DNA from: Apricaphanius iberus | Lineage: Eukaryota; Chordata; Actinopteri; Cyprinodontiformes; Aphaniidae | DNA length: 64,000 nucleotides | Direction of reading: 5' to 3' | NCBI GenBank assembly: GCA_028564705.1 | Contig: JAPXFQ010002390.1 | Location: forward strand, 1,367,972-1,431,971 | Part shown: piece after piece, positions 12,101 through 25,200 of the stretch | How positions within the stretch are numbered: position 1 is the stretch's first letter | Layout of the letters: each line of letters begins with the position of its first letter | The notes under the pieces: generated by a model | The model's database searches: none | What the model saw: only the letters and a program-made list of their open reading frames with translations | What the model was told of the DNA's origin: nothing | Position numbers and translations under genes: made by a program

Positions 12101-15100
12101 ATGAATAAATCTCTGCGTTTTGTTTCGCTCTGCCAGCCGCCGGGCCTCCGGTGATGCTGACTGCTGTTTTTTGGGGCGAGAAGCGTATATATCTCAGTCC
12201 AATATTAATTATCCGGAGCTTCAATCAGGGCCTGGGGGAAAAAAAAGAAGAGGGAAAATACAAACGGAGCACAGAAGGGCGTAAGGCCAGGAGAGACAGA
12301 GAGAAAAAGCAGGTTTTATTGAGTTAAATGAGTGAAAATCAGGAAAATCATGGCGGTAGTTAACGCTAAAATTACTCAAATTAACCAAAATAATCTCCTA
12401 ATGAGACAAAGTGATGACTAAGGTCTATTATTGGGTAAGAAATTAAAAAAGATTGATTTTAATCATCCAACTCATTTATTTTGCTTAATTAAAAATCTGG
12501 AAATAAACGAAATGATATTTCTAGAGGAGCGTTTAAACATAAATCAACATAAAAACCTAAACAATTGCAGGGAGGAAAAAAAGGACACATAAAAACTTTA
12601 AATCATTATTAAACTACAACGAACCGCAACAAAACCAGAGATTGATGTATGAGTAGGACTTTAAAAGGCAATAAATTAGTCATCATGAATCTGAATAAGT
12701 AAAATATCAGCATTTCAATCCTTTGAAATCCGTCCGGAAAGCGCTTCATTTTACAGAAGGCTACATGCAGCTGAGAGAGTTTCATGAGATTCTTACTAAG
12801 CTCGAGTTTTGACACCAAGAAGCTACAGTAGCTCCGTCTAGTAAACGGTAAATGGTAAACCTAAATGTGTGCCGTCAAACCAGCAGACTGCGCAGAAAAA
12901 AACTATAACAGATCCGCTAGTTTTCACCCGGCAGAAGAAGTGTTTCGATGTTGCCGTTTTAACTAGGGATGCACCGATCCACATTTTTTCATTTCAGACA
13001 CCCATACCGATATCTGAGGTCAGCCGATACGATCTGATATGGATCGGCAAAGCACTGAATTACATAAACTGTGTGTCTTTGTGCGGAAAATACACAGATA
13101 AATATTTTTGTGCAAAGCAACCTCATAGTTTACTTTCACCTTAATGTAACAAATTTGAAGGTAAATGCACTGAATTACTCTTTTTTTTTTTTGGACCACT
13201 GGGCTCCAGTCCAACAAAAATTGTGATAATTAACCCATAGCTTCACAAGCTTTATCTGGTTGGGTCAGTGCAATTAGGAATACAAAAATGACAACATAAG
13301 TCATTTTGTTAAAAGCACAAAGAAAGAGGAGCTTGACTAACTAAAAATGTAATAACAAGAACAGAACATCTTTGTAATGTTTCACTTGGTCCAACTAGGA
13401 ATTTAAAATGCTAGTTTTAAAACCGTTTTTATTCAGGGATATTTTTCCATCTTTTACTGTAGATTATTGATTGATTCCAGGGGGTGTAACGCTACACACA
13501 AACCATGGTTTGGTACACTTTTGGTACATTTTAATCAAGAACAATAAACACAAATGTGCATATTTCAAATGTTTTTCTATTTTGATCTACAATAACAGAA
13601 TTCCTTCATCCCAAGTCCTGAATTTAGTTCGATTTCATTCTGTTCTATCTGTTAAAAAAACCTTAAAATCATACAAGCTGGTGTGAAACAGATAAGAAAA
13701 CAATATGACCTCCATTCAATTCAGTTTCTCAATATAGCGCCAGTTCATAGCAGATGTTATCTTTACTAGAAAAGTCATTTCAATACAATTATACAAACGT
13801 TCCAATCAAAACGTTTTATTTATTTATTTAAAGAATCCCAGCAGATTACGTCAACCACTTGAAAATAGTTAGTGTTAATGTTTAGCAATGTTTAAATATT
13901 ACTTTGCCCTCAGTGTTGTTTTGATTATTCCAGAGTTGTACTTGAATGCATCACCAACTCTCTTTAAAGTTGCCCTGTAGAAATGTTGCTCTGCTCTCTG
14001 AGTTCTGAACATAAATGTTCTGCAAGCGTTCAAGTAAAAGACAGCCGGATTTGTTCACCACATACCGATTACCCCTCATCCAATTTGACCAAAACAAATC
14101 GGTGCTTTCCATATGAAGCAGAGATTCTGTCCAGAAAATCTGATCAAACACTAAAACACGCTGATATTACACATGTTAGGTTAACTGGTCTCTCTAATTC
14201 CCCCTTAAGCACAGTGGGACAAAAATCTATTTGGCAGCAACCGACTGCGCCAGTTGTCCTACTTAAAAAGACGAGAGACGCCTGTAATTTTCATCAAAGG
14301 TACACTTCCACTGTTAGAGAAAGAGTATAAGATTTTTAAAGAATTTATTTGTCTAATGGCGAGGAAAATAAGTGTTTAGCACCTGCAAAACGAGCACAAA
14401 TTCAGTTCAGACTTCGTTCGTACCCGAGGGTAAATTTGCTTTGCAGTCGATGAGTCACAAGTATTTAAAACATAAGGATGTTTCCACATATGACATGAAC
14501 ATAAAAATATAAAAGCTTAAACTTATTCAATTCAATTTTCAATTCAGTTTATTTATATAGTGCCATTTCACAACAGATGTCATCTCAAGGCACTTTACAA
14601 AAAGAGTTATTACTAGTGTAGAAATTACAGAACCACAGAAGATTGCGTCGTGTAATTCTCAGCAATCCCTCATACTGAGCAAGCATGAAGCGACAGTGGG
14701 AAGGAAAAACTCCCTTTTAACAGGAAGAAACCTCCGGCAGAACCAGGCTCAGCACAAGCGGTTATCTGCCGCGACCGTCTGTGGCTTGGAGAATACAAAA
14801 CAGAGACACAGAAAGAGCAATAGAACTGATGCAGAAGTTTGTTGCAGGACGTGGAGAATTTTCCGTCACTGCAATGCCATCTTAGTCAGGGTCGTCAAGC
14901 AGGGCTAATCCGGAGCACCTACTATAATAGAAAACAGGTTAGTGCTTGAATTGACAGCACATCATGCAGTTGGGGAGAAGTAGGAGAGAAAGTAGGAACA
15001 GACCCTAATAATGTCCTCCAACAGCCTAGCCTAAAGCAGCATAGCTACTAACATTAACCTGTCTCCTAGCTACTAGGAGACCTGGCTACCAACACTCTGT

Positions 15101-18100
15101 CTTAGTCCTCCTGACCCGTGGACGGTGTAGGGCCGGTAACGGCCCCCGTCATGCCGGGGTCTTCTCGGAGTCGGGTTGTTTGAGAATGCAGCCCAAAGTG
15201 GGTGGTAAACTCCATCTAAGGCTAAATACCGGCACGAGACCGATAGTCGACAACTATCTTAAGGAAAAATAGACAGAACTGAGAGGACAGAGTTGAAGAG
15301 GGCGAGAAACGTTTAAGAGATAAACGGGTGGGGTCCGCACAGTCTGCCCGGGGGATTCAACCCGGCAGGTAATGGGCGGCCGCACTGTGCGGGAGGATCC
15401 CCTTGAGGGACCTCTCTCCGGCGCTGGCTGGCCCCCGTGGGGCACATTTCTTCCGCGGCGGTAAGCCGCGACCGGCTCCGGATCTTTACCTGGCTTACAT
15501 TAATCTATCTCTACCTAGCTACTCTACCTCTTCCTATCTCTTCCTAACTTTTGACACTCTGCCTGACTACTAACATTAACCTGTCTCTTCCTATCTACCT
15601 GTCTGACCTGACTCTAACTACCTATAAACATATCTCTAACTGTAAGCTTTGTCAAAGAGGAAAGTTTTTAGCCTAGTTTTAAAGATAGACAAATTGTCTG
15701 CTTCACGAACCAACCCTGGGAGCCGGTTCCATAGGAGGGGAGCCTGATAGCTGAAAGATCTGCCACCCATTCTACTTTTAGAAATCCTAGGAACTACCAG
15801 TAAACCTGCAGTCTGAGAGCGAAGGTCTCTGTTAGGAACATATGGAACAATCAGGTCTCTTATGTATGATGGAGCTAGATTATTAAGGGCTTTATATGTC
15901 AGAAGGAGGATCTTGAATTCTATTCTAGATTTTACTGGGAGCCAGTGAAGAGAAGCTAAAACAGGGGAAATGTGATCTCTTCTTTTAATATTCATCAGAA
16001 TCCTAGCAGCAGCATTTTGAACTAACTGAAGACTTTTAATTGTATTCTGTGGACTACCTGATAATAGACAGTTACAGTAATCCAGCCTTGAAGTAACAAA
16101 GGCATGGACTAGTTTTTCAGCATCATTCCTGGACAGGATGGTTCTAATTTTTGCAATATTCCTAAGGTGAAAAAAGGAAATCCTACAGACTTCTTTAATG
16201 TGAGTTCTAAATGACATATCTTGGTCAAAAATGACACCGAGGTTTTTTGCTTTATTACTGGAGGCTAATTTAATGCCGTCCAGGTGAAGGGGCTGACTAA
16301 GTAGTTTCTTTTTCAGAGCTTCTGGTCCAAAGACGACAACTTCTGTTTTATCAGAATTTAGAAGCAAGAAGTTTAGAGTCATCCAAGTTTTTATGTCTTC
16401 CAGACATGCCTGTAGTCTACCTAACTGATTGGATTCATCAGGATTTATGGATAGATATAGCTGTGTATCATCTGCGTAACTATGGAATTTTATCCCATGC
16501 TGCCTAATTATTTTACCAATAGGAAGCATATATATAGTAAAGAGAATCGGCCCAAGCACTGAACCCTGTGGTACTCCGCAAGTAACTATTGAGGTTGAGG
16601 AAGATCTATTGTTTACCTGAACAAACTGAAATCTGTTAGACAAATAAGATTTAAACCAACCTAGTGCTGTTCCTATTATACCGACACTTTGAAGCCTTTC
16701 TATGAGAATATTGTGATCAACAGTGTCAAAGGCAGCACTGAGATCTAACAGGACCAGAATGGTCACCAGTCCATTGTCTGAGGCTATGAGAATATCATTA
16801 GTAACCTTCACCAGAGCTGTTTCAGTGCTATGATGAGCTCTAAAGCCTGACTGAAACTTCTCAAACAGCTCATTATTGTTTAAATGCTCACATATCTGGT
16901 GTGCAACTATTTTCTCAAGAATTTTAGATAAGAAGGGAAGATTAGATATCGGTCTATAGTTAATTAAGTCGTTTTGATCAAGAGAGGGTTTCTTAAGTAG
17001 AGGTTTAATTACAGCAATCTTAAACTCCTGTGGTACATATCCATTGACTAAGGATAGATTCATTATATTTAAAATTGGAGCAGCGATCAGAGGGAAAACT
17101 TCTTTTAAGAGTTTAGTTGGGATTGGGTCTAAAACGCAAGTTGAAGGTTTAGATGAAGCTAATAATTTTAGTACATCACAAAGTTCGGCTGCATTAAAGC
17201 AGTTTAAGCATATATTAGGTTCAACCATTTTTGAGGCTGCCTCATTAACTAAGGAGGAAGCAAGCATATTGGGAAGGTTCCCAATTATCTTATTCTTTAT
17301 GGAGTCTATTTTATTTATAAAGAATTGCATGAAGTCGTCACTGCTTAGAGCTTGGGGAATGGTTGGCTCGATAGAGCTATGATCCTGTGTGAGTTTGGCA
17401 ACTGTATTAAAAAGAAACCTAGGATTATTTTTATTCTCCTCGATTAAAGATGAATAATATGCTGTTCTAGCTGTGTGAAGGCTCTTTTTATATAGCAATA
17501 AACTATTTTTCCATATTAAAAAGGAATCATGTAAATGCGTGGAGCGCCATTTTCTCTCTAGTTTTCTAACATTCTGCTTTAGGGTACGTAGCTCTAAATT
17601 AAACCAGGGAGTTAATCTTCTATGGCTAGCCACCTTCCTTTTCAAGGGGGCAACTTTGTCTATTGCCCGACGCAGGGAGGAATTAACGCTATGAACTAAA
17701 ATGTCAAGTTGTGAGGGGTCACGAGTTAAATCACTGTTTTCTGTTCTGCATTTATAAACTGAGGAAATTAAAGTTGGAAGAGCTTCTTTAAAATTTGCTA
17801 CAGCGTTGTCTGATAACTTTCTGGTATAATGAAGTTTTCTTTCAGGTTTGATATGATCCATTAGAGTAAGTTTAAAAGTGATGAGGAAATGATCAGAAAG
17901 GATAGGGTTATGTGGAAAGACTGTTATTTCTTCACAGTCAATGCCATAAGTCAGCACAAGATCTAAGGTGTGGTGACAAGAATGTGTTGGTCCCTGCACA
18001 TTTTGAGTAAAGCCTATTGAGTCTAGGATAATGTTAAAAGCTGTATTTAGACTATCACTTTCATTATCAACATGAATATTGAAGTCTCCGACTATAATGA

Positions 18101-21100
18101 CTTTATCAGTGTTTAAAACTAAGTCAGATAGAAAATCTGAAATCTGATCTAAAAATTGAGAATAAGGTCCTGGTGGACGATATAAGACCACAAACAAAAG
18201 TGGCTTTACTGCTTTGTTATGTGTATGAGGAAAGCTAAAAACTAGATGCTCAAAGGAACTGTAACTATTATTTTTTTGGAGATTAATTAGTAAATCGGAA
18301 TGAAAGATAGTTGCTACTCCACCTCCTCGACCAGTACTTCGACGGACACTAAAGTTTAAGTAGCTAGGGGGAGTTGACTCATTTATTGTGACATGGTCCT
18401 CTTCCTGCAACCATGTCTCTGCAAGACAAAACAAATCAATATTATTTTCACAAATTAAGTCATTTACTAAGAGTGTTTTTGAGGGGAGAGATCTTATGTT
18501 TAGTAAACCACATTTAATTGATTTGTTTTTATGTTCAGTCCGAGTTTTATTTATCTTTATGAGATTTTTATACTTTGCTCTAGTAGCATTAACTTTTAAT
18601 TCATTAGTTTTGGGTAGTGGACGGGAAACTATCTCTATAGGGTAGTGGGTGGGTGGCAAGGTTTATAGCGGTGGTGATAAAACTGCTTCTAAAATGTGGC
18701 GTTCTGTATCGTTATCCAGACGGTAGAACCTGTAACTCATAGTGTATTGGTTGGGAGAAGCCTTTTAAAATGGAAACAGAGAGCCTCTGTGCTTCTTTTA
18801 CAAACAGTATATCAGGATTCAGCTGCTGCTATCTTGACAGCTTACAAGCTTTTTTTTATTCTTTAAGAAGCTCTTCTATCCCCCACTTGTTATCTGTATT
18901 AATGGAACCCGTTTAAACTTAACAAAAACACCTGCCCACACCTTAAAACATTCAGACTCCCACCTCAACCACAGCCAAGACCAGAGAGCTATCCAAGGAC
19001 ACCAGGGACAAGATTGTACACCTGCGCAAGCCTGGGATGAACCAATCTACAATAGGCAAGCAGCTTGGTGAGAAGAGATTAACTGTTGCAGGAATAATTA
19101 TAAGATGGCTGACAAAAAACGGGGAAAACTGGCCAATCACCCAAAGAGAGCTGGGATGACACTAACAAAGGTTAATATTAGTAACACACTACGTCGTCTA
19201 GGCCTGTCACGATAACAAATTTAGCTGGACGATAAATTGCCCCAGTAATTATTGCGATAAACGATAATATTGCCGTTTTTACATACATTTTAAGCTAATC
19301 TAATAATAATGGTATAAAAATGCAAGTACAAAGGATTAAAGATAAATTAACTTTTTTTTTAAGAATTGAAACTGGAATTGTATTATGAAAAGACATTGTA
19401 AATATCCAAAATAAATAAATATAATGACCAACATTTAACATTAGGTTCAGACATTTAACACTTCCAATCCTGTTTGTAGCATTTGTCGAAAAGCCGTCTT
19501 TTCCACTGTGTTAAACGGTTGCATCTGGCTATGTAGCGAACCACGGCGTCTGTGAGTGCGCACCATTTGGCACTGTCTCGTTTATATTTTGTTTGTTTCA
19601 TAAATGCCCCCGTGATGATGGAGTGACGGGAAGAAGTTGAGGGTCCCTCTGCCTCTTTGGTAGATGTTTTTTTACCCAGCTGGGAAAACTGGAGCGGGGA
19701 GGTTGTGTTTGAGGTGAGCGTGCAGATTCGTCGTGTTGCCGTGTTTAGCATAAACCGTTTAAAAACAAATGCGACATGTTGGCTCATTAATATTTTGTGG
19801 TTCACCTCGTTCATGTGGTTTAAATCCAAAATGTTCCCACACGTCGGCTGTTGCGTCCGGCTTAGAAACCAACTCCATGATTATCGACTCCTCTACCCTC
19901 CTCCTCACGGGGCTCTCCGCTGCTCCAGCGCCAGGTATGATCACGCTGGCAGCGTGTGCTCCGCCTCCACAAACACAGAGACACAGCGGCTGACAGGAGG
20001 TTCACTCTTTACGCTAAACCGAGAGGAGCCAGTCGAGACTGATGCAGCGACGTTAACTCATTATCCTGCGACTTCAGTCAATGAAAAATTATCGAGCCTG
20101 TTAAAGTTACCGAGCGCATTTTTAATTATTGGTCAATTAATTGTTTATTGATTATCGCGACAGGCCTAACGTCGTCATGGATAAATATCCTGAAGCACTC
20201 GAAAGGTCCCCCTGCTTTAGCCAGCAAATGTCCAGACATGTCTACAGTTTTCCAGAGACAATCTGGACGATCCAGAGGAGGATTAGGGGGATGTCACTTT
20301 GTCGGCAGGAGTCCAAAATAGAACCATTTGACATAAACGTCCAACACGACAAAGCAGCATAAGAACTAGGGATACGATGTATATCCCGATAGAAAGGGGA
20401 CGACGTGGTGATCGCGATGTAATGAGTAAGACTATATCGCGATTTTCAAAACTGAATTAAACTGTAGAAAAACTGTCCCAGGATTCTAAACTCTCCAACC
20501 TGTTACATACATAACAAGTTGGTCGACTGGAACAAAGGTAGTAAAAAAAGCCACCGACTACCAGTCATACTTTTAATACTTGGTTGCTACAATCGGAGAA
20601 ATCTGATTTGTCTGAAGTCATTAACGTAATTGCAGTCTCCAGTTTGCACTCTCAGAATTACATTTTCTAAAACATGATGACATAAATACTTTTCAGATAC
20701 ATTTTCTATAAAGGTAATAAATGTTAAAAGTCCACAAAATTGTCAACATTATTTCATCAAAAAAGATCAAGTTCATTGCCATAACACCAGAAAAGGCCCA
20801 TCATTTTATCTTTATTTCATTTATAAAACACAGGTTCAGTTTTATTTTAGGTGTCGTGGCAGTAAATTGTTAAATGAATTTAATTATCCGATAATCATAA
20901 TAAGATTTAGCAAAAAACGTCGAAAAAACGTCTGATTTCTAAATATGAAAATGTGCTTTGATGTCCATTTATTGGAATGTTTATTTAAATATACATTTAA
21001 TTATCTGTTTAAAATTTTATTTAATAACAGTCGTTATCAGCTGCTGTCTGATCCAGAATTTTTAAAGAATTTTTTCTTAGCTTTTGTATTTTAAGTCTTA

Positions 21101-21722
21101 CTTTTATCTGTTTTTTTTAATTTTATTTACTATTTTTAGTGGGGGTGTGACCATGATAATAAACCCACATGGGTTTCTATCACACACCATCCCATGATAT
21201 TATCTTTCTGTGTTATATATATTAATTCAATTCAATTCAGTTTATTTATATAGCGCCATTTCACAACAGATGTCATCTCAAGGCACTTTACAAAAAGAGT
21301 TATTACAATACAATGTTTAGTGTAGAAATTACAAAAACCACAGAAGATTGCGTCGTGGAATTCTCAACAATCCCTCATACTGAGCAAGCATGCAGCGACA
21401 GTGGGAAGGAAAAACTCCCTTTTAACAGGAAGAAACCTCCGGCAGAACCAGGCTCAGCACAAGCGGTTATCTGCCGCGACCGTCTGTGGCTTGGAGAATA
21501 CATAACAGAGACACAGAAAGAGCAACAGAAAGAATATTATATATTTTGTATCATGTATAATAGACTGGCAAGGAAACTTTATTTGTATAGCACAATATCA
21601 ACACAAAGCAATCCAAGGTGCTTTACATAATTTGGTGGCAAAGAAAAGAAATGCATGATAAAAGTCTGAAAATTAAAAACAGAAAACAATGAAACAATAA
21701 AAGAGAACATTTAGAATTTAAT

Positions 21723-21816
<94 letters not shown>

Positions 21817-22192
21817 CTTTATTCATCTCCAAGAGAAATTCACATTCACAATTAAAACAACAATTTTAGAAAAGCATAAACAACAAACTAAAAATTACGT
21901 AAGAACATGTATGAAAGAAAAAGAATGTAAAATTATAAAAAAAAATGAAGAACTGATGAAACAGAAGAATCAATTAAAACATTTAGCAATAACAATAATT
22001 AGGATAAGACATCAGTCATCGGAGCATAAAAGAAAATTATATATTGTAATTTGGAAATAAAAGCATAAAAAGAACATTTTTCAAAAACCTAAATTCAAAA
22101 AAAGCATAAAAAGAAAAGCATCTCTAAAGAGTAGAGTTTTAATCTTTGATTTGAAAATATCTAACGATTCAGCAGCTCTGCAGTCATCAGGA

Positions 22193-22253
<61 letters not shown>

Positions 22254-25200
22254 CATACACACCTGTGCATGCGTGGGTTCCCTCCGGCTTCCTCCCACAG
22301 TCCAAAAACATGACTGTTAGGTTATTTGATCGATCTAAATTTGCCTTAATTCGTCAGACGATTGCTGAAGCTAGACTCCCCCACCCAAAAGAAAGAAAAC
22401 GATGGATAAAAATAGATTTGGATCAGAGTTTTTTGACCCCACCGGTCAAAATAACGGACAAAAAAAAATGTTTGGCACAACCTCTGACCATGACATAGAA
22501 TATCGTGATTTATTAGCGTAACGATATTTTCTTACATCCCTAATAAGGAGCTCTGCTCCTGATCCGGTTCTTGCGAATCGAACCGGTTCCGGAGCAGATG
22601 AAGGTTTCTGGATTTGACGTTTGTTACATCTCAGGAACGGGAGACGTTTTACCCAAAGATGACATGAAAATAGTCGGATTTATGTATAAATGACTGCATT
22701 GATGGTTGGAGATGGACAGGAATGGAAAGAAAAAAGCTGGAGTAGAAAGACTAATGTTGTTTTTTTATCCGTGATGTCGGGAAGAAAGAAAGGAAAGAGG
22801 GGCCGTTTCTCTCCCTGCAGCTCCAGGATAATTGTTTGGAGGCGAAGGGATATGATTCGAGGGTGGGTGGGGGAGGAGATGCAGGTTGCATGTTAATTAA
22901 GCTGAATACTAATTGGACAGACAGAAAGAAGATGAAGAGCTCCTCTTCTTCCTCCTCTCTGCAGGAGATCAGAGCTCTAATCAGACAGGATTCGTTGTAT
23001 CCTCAACCGCAGACGGTCCGTCACTTAAAATCACATTTTACGTCTAGAGAAGAGAAGAAATGTGTGTAGTTTTTGCAGAACATCTTTGAAAATAGGCATT
23101 AAAATATTATGTAATAATAATTATGTAAAGCACATTAATTGCAAAATATTGGCGATATTGAAAAATATGACTTCAGGGGAAAGCCATATTAGATGACGTC
23201 TTTACTTCTACAAGACCCCGGATGGACAAAGCGCACGGAACACGCTGGCTATTAAAACATTGATTTCCCCTAAAAATGCAAAAAAGTTTCGCCATAAATA
23301 AATTTTTACCTCTTTGCTAGTTCCAAGCGATGAAAGAGAGACTGATGTGCTCGTCATGTTGCTGCAAATAGATCATTCTCAGGGAATTGAGCGTTTGAAA
23401 ACAGCACTAGTTGGACCTCCGTTTTTGAGTTCCTTACTCGAAGACACAGATACCGCATGCTTGTGATAATTTAGGTATGCCCTGCCCCCTACTGGTCGAA
23501 AATTACACACTGTGCCTTTAAGCTTTTAAGCAGGGTAAAACCAGGAAACCATGTGAAAATAGCTCAATATATTTTCTGTATTTGACTGGTTTTAAAACGG
23601 TGAAGGTGAAGTTGACGGGACGGTAGGAGCTCATCAGTGGATGCACAGGTGGCATAAAGCAGAATGGCTGGGAAGGATCAGTGTAGTTTACTGATGCAGA
23701 AATAGCACATGTTTTGCTAGGTTTTATCCAATTATCGCAACTTTACTGCACCTTTTAACAGTTGTGACTCTCCCTTTTATCATTTTATATCTGACGGCGT
23801 CTCATATCATGTACACTCCCTGGAGAATAACATCTGTTATAGTTGTATGTTGCCAAAGGAGGGGCTATGGGGTACAGTTTCCTCATTACAGTCATGAAAA
23901 AGCATCACCCGTTGGCGAAAGTCGCTGTTTTAAATCCAAAATAGATGGTTCGTGTATGTGGGATGAGAAACTGATCATCTGTAAACAGTTACACACAGCA
24001 ACAGCAAGTGGAACGTTTTCAGGAGAACAGTCTTTATGTGAATGACAGACGCTGTAGTTTCAATAGCTTTCTACATCTACTGGGATATTAAAGAGAATGT
24101 TTTTTTTCTTTCTTCTAGAGTTTATATCGAGTCGCAATCAGCGTATATCCATATAATGGGAGTCAATTAGGGCTGCAGATTTGCCGCCTGTAATAAGGCA
24201 TTATCTGCCCCAAAACCCCTTTATTTAATAATGTTTTGTTATGAATGGATAACGATATTCTGATGTGAGCTCAGAACGCCTCAGAGGTGCTAAGGTATTA
24301 GCATCTCAGGTTTTTACAGGCTTACAATGCAAGTGATACCAAGTTATACTAACCTGGGATTTCAATGACGTCGCAGCCGCCCTCCATTACAGCTGTAGTC
24401 TGCGTAGGTTACGGAAAGTGAGCCTGTAGAAGCTGAACTTAGTCCGATTGGTCTATTAGTGCAATTTGGTAACACGTAAAAGTGAACCATGCTGTTTGGT
24501 TTAGCTTTTTGAGTTTTGCTGCTTTCTTTAAGTATCAGTTATTTGAAGAGATACGACTGCAAAGACATAAAAACACAGAGTCTGTGTTGTGTTTCTAGAG
24601 TTTGGGATGCGCCGCTGTTGCTTCTTAAGAATAAAGTTCCTGACAGCCAAACACAAGCTGATGATGAGCCTTCGAGTGTTTTGGCTTCTTCCCAGAAAGG
24701 GACTGAAAACAGAAACTGTCTCACTTTTAGACCTGATGAAGCTTCGGGGGCAAACCTTCACTGTTGCCGTTCATCCTGCAGGTTCTGGGTTCATTTTTGA
24801 CGCCCTGCGGCTCCAATGATGCTAAAACATAACAGGAGCCTTTTTTTTTCTTTTCTGTAAGCCGTATTTTTTTTATTACCTCCCTCATTTCTTTCTCCTC
24901 CAATATATCAAGCTGAGCTTCTTATATTATTTCTTAGAGCTGTGTTATGTGCTACACAGTCAGTGGAGCTTCTGACAGTCATCATCTAATTACCCACATA
25001 CCGTGATAAAACCACCCTGCCTTATGGTAACTCCAGTCAGAGTGCTCTAATCTATGTTTTGGGATTTCTAATAATCTAAAAAAATGCTCCACATTCAACT
25101 GCTGCTTGTTTGATTTTTGTGTTTTTCATTATTTCGCTATTAGTTTAATGTTAGCCGTATCAGTCGGTTTGTGACAGAGATATGTGTTTACTTCCTCGGA

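Larger units (their letters stand above)
14524..18900 (-). mobile_element. L2/CR1-group LINE, near full length, with 28S insert in its 3' UTR
   Basis: On the minus strand this copy has a short 5' leader (right end not resolved, about 18.9 kb), one long ORF2 (to 15636), a 1.1-kb 3' UTR (15635-14524), and a terminus of the type GGCGCTATATAAATAAACTGAA with GAATT repeats. The UTR holds a 388-base 28S segment in reverse orientation (15099-15486). Apart from one early stop the ORF is undamaged, so this is a young copy. I saw no target-site duplication. Confidence 0.88.
20367..22542. mobile_element. Probable second hAT-like element with nested LINE tails
   Basis: The ends are TAGGGATACGATGTATATC at 20367 and the complement TAGGGATGTAAGAAAATATC at 22542, with flanks ATAAGAAC and ATAAGGAG (6 of 8 match). 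The interior has no recognisable transposase and was later hit by LINE 3' ends (21224-22195). The imperfect flank match makes the boundaries provisional. Confidence 0.45.

Noticed and set aside
13983..14330. 115-codon frame in intron 1
   Set aside because: No recognisable domain, no splice support, unremarkable length for AT-rich intron.
15099..15486. Functional rRNA gene or R2-type target
   Set aside because: Only a mutated 388-base piece is present, without the R2 target site or adjoining rDNA, and it lies in a LINE UTR.
22081..22498. Frames with Tyr-Ile repeats on both strands
   Set aside because: They read through a TA microsatellite.
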